24,060 bases of DNA, taken from a virus. The notes beneath the pieces were generated by a model. It had not been told where the DNA came from. It saw only the letters and a program-made list of their open reading frames with translations, and ran no database searches. Shown here piece by piece: positions 23,426 to 24,060 of the stretch; positions within the stretch are counted from its first letter, which is position 1, and each line of letters begins with the position of its first letter. The stretch lies in IMG/VR virus record IMGVR_UViG_3300027126_000052, positions 1-24,060 of that record; one strand, given 5' to 3'. The position numbers and the translations under genes were made by a program.

Positions 23426-23893
23426 ATGATTGATAATAAGCAATTGCGAGAACAAATTATAAAACCTGCTTTAGATAGTTTACAAATGTATAGTGATAAC
23501 GCTATGGAGTTACTTGTATTTACTTGCGCATGTGAATCGTTAGGTGGCACATACGTTAAACAAGTCAAAGGGCCTGCACTCGGTATCTATCAAATGGAAC
23601 CTGCAACTTATACAGACATTTGGGAAAACTATATTAAACATAGTTCGTCTTTAGTTCAGTTGTTAGCACTAAACTTTGCTTCCCCTTCAATTCCAAACCC
23701 AGAACGCATGGTATATGACCTGAGGTTTGCAACGGCCATGGCACGACTACACTATCGTAGACGCAGTGAACCTTTGCCCCAACATACTGATATTGAAGCG
23801 ATTTGGGAATACTATAAAAAGTATTACAACACCCATTTAGGCAAAGCAGAAAAAGAGGAATCAATTAAACATTACCGGAAGTTTGTAAAGTAG
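23426..23893 (+). CDS. Lysozyme-like (SLT-type) transglycosylase, probable endolysin
   Basis: The only convincing plus-strand gene; 155 residues. ACESLGG places the likely catalytic glutamate at E37, and GPALGIYQMEPAT (49-61) has the G-YQ motif of lysozyme-like transglycosylases; a WEYYKKYYN helix lies near the C-terminus. It should cleave the glycan strand of peptidoglycan during lysis or entry. There is no signal peptide from the ATG at 23426, so release would need a holin. An in-frame TTG upstream at 23345 would add a hydrophobic stretch but lies inside terS and lacks a ribosome site. The gene is the only one transcribed away from the virion operon. Its 3' end overlaps a converging ORF by 29 bases. 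Confidence 0.83.
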   Translation: MIDNKQLREQIIKPALDSLQMYSDNAMELLVFTCACESLGGTYVKQVKGPALGIYQMEPATYTDIWENYIKHSSSLVQLLALNFASPSIPNPERMVYDLRFATAMARLHYRRRSEPLPQHTDIEAIWEYYKKYYNTHLGKAEKEESIKHYRKFVK

Positions 23894-24060
23894 TTTGATT
23901 CGCCATAACATCGCTTAGCTCAATAATATGTAAGCAGTGATTGCACATTAATGTGGTCACTTGCTTCATATGTGGGCTGCATACCCACGAAACTGGTATA
24001 TAGTTATGATTATCGCTTATACCGCACACCTTAGCCTTCTCTATCCACATAGGGTTACAC
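23865..24060 (-). CDS. Partial hypothetical ORF with cysteine pairs (right edge)
   Basis: An open frame enters from the right edge with no start visible beyond an in-frame ATG at 24050 that lacks a ribosome site. The readable part contains CNPMW, KVCGIS, SWVCSPHMK and TLMCNHCLHII; the spaced Cys and His residues suggest a small zinc-binding domain. It ends in TAA 28 bases inside the end of the lysozyme gene on the other strand. I cannot name a family. If this is a real gene, it faces the lysozyme gene. If not, the 167 bases after the lysozyme hold only an imperfect inverted repeat (23932-23966). Confidence 0.4.
   Translation of the reverse strand, partial: CNPMWIEKAKVCGISDNHNYIPVSWVCSPHMKQVTTLMCNHCLHIIELSDVMANQTTLQTSGNV

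Noticed and set aside
1-24060. Stop codon reassignment, CRISPR arrays, insertion sequences or attachment sites
   Set aside because: All three stop codons end plausible genes, and no regularly spaced repeats, transposase or integrase text was seen.

Overview
The window is a contiguous piece of a tailed double-stranded DNA phage (Caudoviricetes) with podovirus morphology. It is AT-rich and uses the standard code, since TAA, TAG and TGA all end recognisable genes. All genes but one lie on the minus strand, so the transcription order runs from high to low coordinates. The virion proteins resemble the T7-type portal, tail tube, nozzle and internal core set. The short major capsid protein and the small Bbp19-like protein resemble Bordetella phage BPP-1 relatives. 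A Gram-negative host is likely: there is a lipobox lipoprotein, a T7-type ejection apparatus and strong AAGGGGA Shine-Dalgarno sequences. The host genus cannot be told from the sequence.

Layout in transcription order (minus strand). Packaging and head: small terminase (23373-22792), an overlapping 44-residue ORF (22838-22704), a small coiled-coil protein (22694-22413), portal (22408-20825), a Bbp19-like protein (20822-20502), scaffold (20505-19810), major capsid (19667-18837) and a decoration or head-fibre candidate (18821-18162). A candidate sigma-70 promoter and a long inverted repeat sit in the 142-base leader before the capsid gene. Tail and ejection: tail tubular A (18149-17556), nozzle or tail tubular B (17546-15249), and three internal virion proteins like T7 gp14, gp15 and gp16 (15246-8742). 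Receptor-binding module: a T7-gp17-type fibre (8739-6544) and four further fibre-like or small beta-rich proteins (6534-4116), followed by a probable fibre-assembly protein (4116-3661).

The 3' end of the operon is accessory-like. It holds a run of very small lysine-rich proteins (DUF6321-type, a 52-mer, a 46-mer and a 20-mer), an endonuclease VII-like HNH nuclease, an intrinsic terminator, a one-membrane-segment protein, a DUF1353 lipoprotein, a VRR-NUC nuclease, and the large terminase, which overlaps VRR-NUC by one base and runs off the left edge. On the plus strand a lysozyme-like transglycosylase (23426-23893) diverges from the small terminase. A cysteine-bearing ORF enters from the right edge and converges on it.

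Together the genes make a near-complete capsid, packaging, tail and ejection operon. The terminase subunits are at opposite ends of the operon, and two nucleases (HNH and VRR-NUC) lie close to the large terminase, which suggests a role in resolving concatemers or branched DNA for packaging. No replication, integrase, tRNA, CRISPR or transposon sequence was seen. No gene-free stretch exceeds 300 bases; the longest are 19668-19809 (described as regulatory) and, if the right-edge ORF is not real, 23894-24060.
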